A stretch of 6,677 bases of DNA from Pseudomonadota bacterium (lineage in GTDB: Bacteria > Pseudomonadota > Gammaproteobacteria > Burkholderiales > Burkholderiaceae_C). Positions 5,835 to 6,677 of this stretch are shown in pieces. Every line of letters begins with the position of its first letter. Position 1 is the first letter of the stretch. Location of the stretch: NCBI GenBank assembly GCA_021798395.1, contig JAJZHS010000140.1, positions 1 to 6,677 on the forward strand. Reading direction: 5' to 3'. A model generated the notes under the pieces. The model saw only the letters and a program-made list of their open reading frames with translations. It was not told where the DNA came from and did not search any database. Both the position numbers and the translations under genes were made by a program.

Positions 5835-6677
5835 ATGATCGAGCCCCATTCCATCCTCGTGCGCGGCGGCACCCTGGTCGACCCGGGCACCGGCACCGAG
5901 CAGCCGGGCGACGTGGCCATCGCCGGCGAATCGATCGTCGCCGTCGGCCATGCGCCCGACGGCTTTCACCCCGACCTGGTGCTCGACGCCCAAGGCTGCC
6001 TGGTCATGCCGGGCCTGATCGACCTGTGCGCGCGGCTGGGCGAGCCCGGCGGCGAAGCCGCCGGGCTGCTCGACGCCGAGCTGGCCGCAGCGGCCGCCGG
6101 CGGCGTCACCCGGGTGGTCTGCCCGCCCGACACCGACCCGGTGCTCGACGAACCGAGCCTGGTCGAGATGCTGCGCTGGCGTGCCCGCCGCATCAAGCGC
6201 GCGCGGGTCTACCCGCTGGGCGCGCTCAGCGTCGGGTTGCACGGCGAGCGCCTGGCCGAAATGGCCGCACTGGTCAAGGCCAGCTGCATCGGGCTGTCGC
6301 AGGCCGACCGCCCGGTGGCCGATACCCAGTTGCTGGCGCGCGCGCTGCAGTACGCCAGCACGTACCGCTACAAGGTCTGGCTGCGCCCGCTCGACGCCCA
6401 CCTGGGGCGCGGCGTCGCCGCCAGCGGCGCCTACGCCCAGCGCCTGGGGCTGGCCGGCGTGCCGACGAGCGCCGAGACCATCGCGCTGCAGACCATTTTC
6501 GAGCTGGTCCGCGCCAGCGGCTGCGCGGTGCACCTGAGCAAGCTGTCGAGCGCCGCCGGGGTCGCGCTCCTGCGCCAGGCCAAGGCCGAGGGCCTGCCGG
6601 TGACGGCCGACGTGTCGATCCACAACCTGCTGCTGACCGACCTGGACATCGGCTGGTTCGACGCCCGCGCGCGCCTG
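5835..6677 (+). CDS. pyrC: PyrC'-type dihydroorotase-like protein, probably non-catalytic (3' end outside window)
   Basis: The first 281 residues of an amidohydrolase-superfamily protein of the class I dihydroorotase group, whose members are usually about 420 residues. Active enzymes carry PGLIDxHVHLREPG, in which the two His bind zinc and the Arg contacts substrate. Here the segment reads PGLIDLCARLGEPGG (59-73), so the metal ligands are Cys65 and Arg67 and the substrate Arg is Gly69. A later His survives in AVHLSKLSS (231-239), but the usual PHHL segment is IHNL (262-265). This matches the inactive PyrC' (PyrX) of Pseudomonas, which is needed structurally for aspartate carbamoyltransferase. 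By analogy it would form a complex with PyrB, and an active dihydroorotase should exist elsewhere in the genome. The start ATG at 5835 follows the pyrB stop by 2 nt, with no separate ribosome binding site visible, consistent with coupled translation and fixed stoichiometry. The family is sure; lack of activity is inferred. Confidence 0.92.
   Translation, partial: MIEPHSILVRGGTLVDPGTGTEQPGDVAIAGESIVAVGHAPDGFHPDLVLDAQGCLVMPGLIDLCARLGEPGGEAAGLLDAELAAAAAGGVTRVVCPPDTDPVLDEPSLVEMLRWRARRIKRARVYPLGALSVGLHGERLAEMAALVKASCIGLSQADRPVADTQLLARALQYASTYRYKVWLRPLDAHLGRGVAASGAYAQRLGLAGVPTSAETIALQTIFELVRASGCAVHLSKLSSAAGVALLRQAKAEGLPVTADVSIHNLLLTDLDIGWFDARARL

Noticed and set aside
6181..6537. Open frame of 118 codons inside the dihydroorotase-like gene in another plus-strand frame.
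   Set aside because: It is a shadow frame with Ser/Arg/Ala-rich low-complexity product, while the overlapping PyrC' frame carries clear family motifs.
5352..6623. Long minus-strand open frame opposite pyrB and pyrC'.
   Set aside because: It shows no recognisable domain and lies wholly opposite two well-supported genes. It is explained by GC-biased codon use.
1..6677. Search for CRISPR arrays, tRNA genes, insertion sequences, phage or defence genes.
   Set aside because: No spaced direct repeats, cloverleaf-like elements, transposase motifs or foreign-looking base composition were seen. All space is filled by housekeeping or signalling genes.

Overview
The window is a dense, very GC-rich (roughly two thirds or more G+C) stretch of a proteobacterial chromosome, with seven protein-coding genes and almost no intergenic DNA. 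The gene set is a ChpA/PilL-type type IV pilus chemosensory kinase, a class I photolyase, then yqgE, ruvX, pyrR, pyrB and a dihydroorotase-like gene. Together with the GC content and protein sequences, it points to a betaproteobacterium, probably of the order Burkholderiales. That placement is inferred from recalled gene neighbourhoods, not from a search.

Layout. Positions 2-1864 (+) hold the 3' part of a hybrid CheA-like histidine kinase/response regulator, cut by the left window edge. Positions 1861-3342 (-) hold a DNA photolyase that converges on the kinase; the two stop codons interlock in one CTAG. At 3343-3379 a 37-bp divergent gap carries the only strongly AT-rich island seen, a 13-bp inverted repeat. 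Positions 3380-6677 (+) hold a tightly packed operon: yqgE, ruvX, pyrR, pyrB and a dihydroorotase-like gene cut by the right edge. Its junctions are overlaps of 8, 4 and 4 nt and then a 2-nt gap.

How the genes work together. The right-hand operon joins two conserved housekeeping genes, yqgE (UPF0301/AlgH) and ruvX (pre-16S rRNA nuclease/RNase H fold), to the early pyrimidine pathway. PyrB makes carbamoyl aspartate. PyrR is a PRPP/uracil-binding regulator or phosphoribosyltransferase. The dihydroorotase-like protein has lost the metal-binding HxH motif, which is the hallmark of the non-catalytic PyrC' partner of PyrB described in Pseudomonas. A working dihydroorotase would then be encoded elsewhere. 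The photolyase repairs UV-induced pyrimidine dimers in light and keeps its electron-transfer tryptophan triad. The kinase would relay surface or chemical signals to type IV pilus motors.

Nothing here is clearly a new system; every gene belongs to a known family. The points most worth a second look are the gene-boundary architecture (shared stops, near-shared starts, palindromic divergent promoter), the catalytically dead PyrC', a PyrR with no visible RNA leader to act on, a shortened acidic loop in RuvX, and two perfect intragenic palindromes. No tRNA, rRNA, CRISPR array, insertion sequence or convincing intrinsic terminator was seen. No gene-free stretch exceeds 40 bp.
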